Part shown: piece after piece, positions 5,113 to 5,296 of the stretch
How positions within the stretch are numbered: position 1 is the stretch's first letter
How the letters are laid out: every line of letters begins with the position of its first letter
Source: Candidatus Acidiferrales bacterium
Lineage (GTDB): Bacteria; Acidobacteriota; Terriglobia; Acidiferrales; UBA7541
Direction of reading: 5' to 3'
NCBI GenBank assembly: GCA_030044295.1
Contig: JASHWB010000305.1
Span: 1-5,296 of the forward strand
DNA length: 5,296 nucleotides
The notes under the pieces: generated by a model
Databases searched by the model: none
Told to the model about the DNA's origin: nothing
The model's input: only the letters and a program-made list of their open reading frames with translations
Translations under genes and position numbers: made by a program

Positions 5113-5262
5113 TTACGTTGCCGCCCCGCGCTGCTTGGCGAACTCATACGTGAGCGGAGCATCGCAATCATCGCAGTACCAACCGCTGTCGTGCTTCGCG
5201 CACCAAGGAACTCGGCAGTAGCGAATATGCGCGTGCGGGCAGTCACTAGGGCTATGGGCCAT
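5113..5262 (-). CDS. 49-aa Cys/His-rich zinc-ribbon-like protein
   Basis: This short gene encodes 49 residues with eight potential metal ligands: C8, H10, H12, C16, C21, H24, C30 and C33. The segments DCPHAHIRYC, WCAKHDSGWYC and DDCD give a spacing C-x-H-x-H-x3-C-x4-C-x2-H-x5-C-x2-C, enough for one or two zinc sites, like the many tiny zinc-ribbon proteins found in phages. The C-terminus (APLTYEFAKQRGAAT) is polar. ATG 5262 overlaps the probable end of an upstream gene (TAG at 5252-5254), and the TAA at 5113-5115 abuts the next ATG. The frame is open to the window edge, so a start further upstream cannot be excluded, although the Cys/His part begins soon after this Met. No good ribosome-binding site is visible. 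The function is unknown; nucleic-acid or protein binding would be usual for such a fold. Confidence 0.65.
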   Translation of the reverse strand: MAHSPSDCPHAHIRYCRVPWCAKHDSGWYCDDCDAPLTYEFAKQRGAAT

Positions 5263-5296
5263 TGGCCAAATAGATGCCGCCGAAGGGGGGAGGATT
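5252..5296 (-). CDS. C-terminal end of an unknown upstream gene
   Basis: Only 14 codons before a TAG are inside the window, reading NPPPFGGIYLANGP. The peptide looks like a plausible protein end, and the 11-nt overlap with the ATG of the 49-residue gene follows the packing style of the rest of the operon. With so little sequence neither the family nor the reality of the gene can be judged. The other two minus-strand frames are also open here. Confidence 0.3.
   Translation of the reverse strand, partial: NPPPFGGIYLANGP

Noticed and set aside
4929..5246. Alternative minus-strand frame, 105 codons
   Set aside because: It overlaps the 49- and 91-residue genes, has a Ser/Ala/Arg-rich product and shares no junction with other genes.

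Overview
The window looks like part of the late (packaging and virion assembly) region of a tailed bacteriophage or prophage. The best anchor is a recognisable terminase large subunit: a motor ATPase gene followed by a separate RNase H-fold nuclease gene. The DNA is fairly GC-rich, with GTG and TTG starts beside ATG, which suits a GC-rich bacterial host. No host can be named from the sequence.

Every supportable gene lies on the minus strand, so the region reads from position 5296 down to 1. In transcription order it holds: the tail end of an unknown gene (5296-5252); a 49-residue Cys/His protein (5262-5113); a basic 91-residue unknown (5112-4837); a small Lys-tailed protein (4837-4643); a helical 137-residue unknown (4646-4233); a 52-codon frame interrupted by one amber codon (4243-4085); the terminase ATPase (4083-2746) and nuclease (2746-2111); a C2H2-like zinc-finger protein (2100-1876); a head-tail adaptor-like protein (1883-1290); a Cys/His-containing unknown (1293-1006); a second adaptor-like protein (1004-399); and the N-terminus of a probable tail or fibre protein that runs off the window (402-1). 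The 49-residue gene, the amber frame and the edge gene are easy to miss because they are short, interrupted or open-ended.

The packing is very tight. Successive genes overlap or sit 0-1 nt apart, except for one 10-nt gap, with junctions such as ATGA, GTGA, TGATG, TAATG and TAAATG. This supports a single leftward operon with translational coupling, and it is the main reason for choosing among competing frames near 4600-5260. No internal promoter or rho-independent terminator was recognised.

The points most worth a second look are: the terminase split into two genes with an enlarged linker carrying a possible zinc site; the amber-interrupted mini-gene just before it; an in-frame A AAA AAG heptamer that could fuse two small upstream genes by -1 frameshifting; and several small Cys/His-rich proteins around the packaging genes. 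No portal or major capsid gene is visible.
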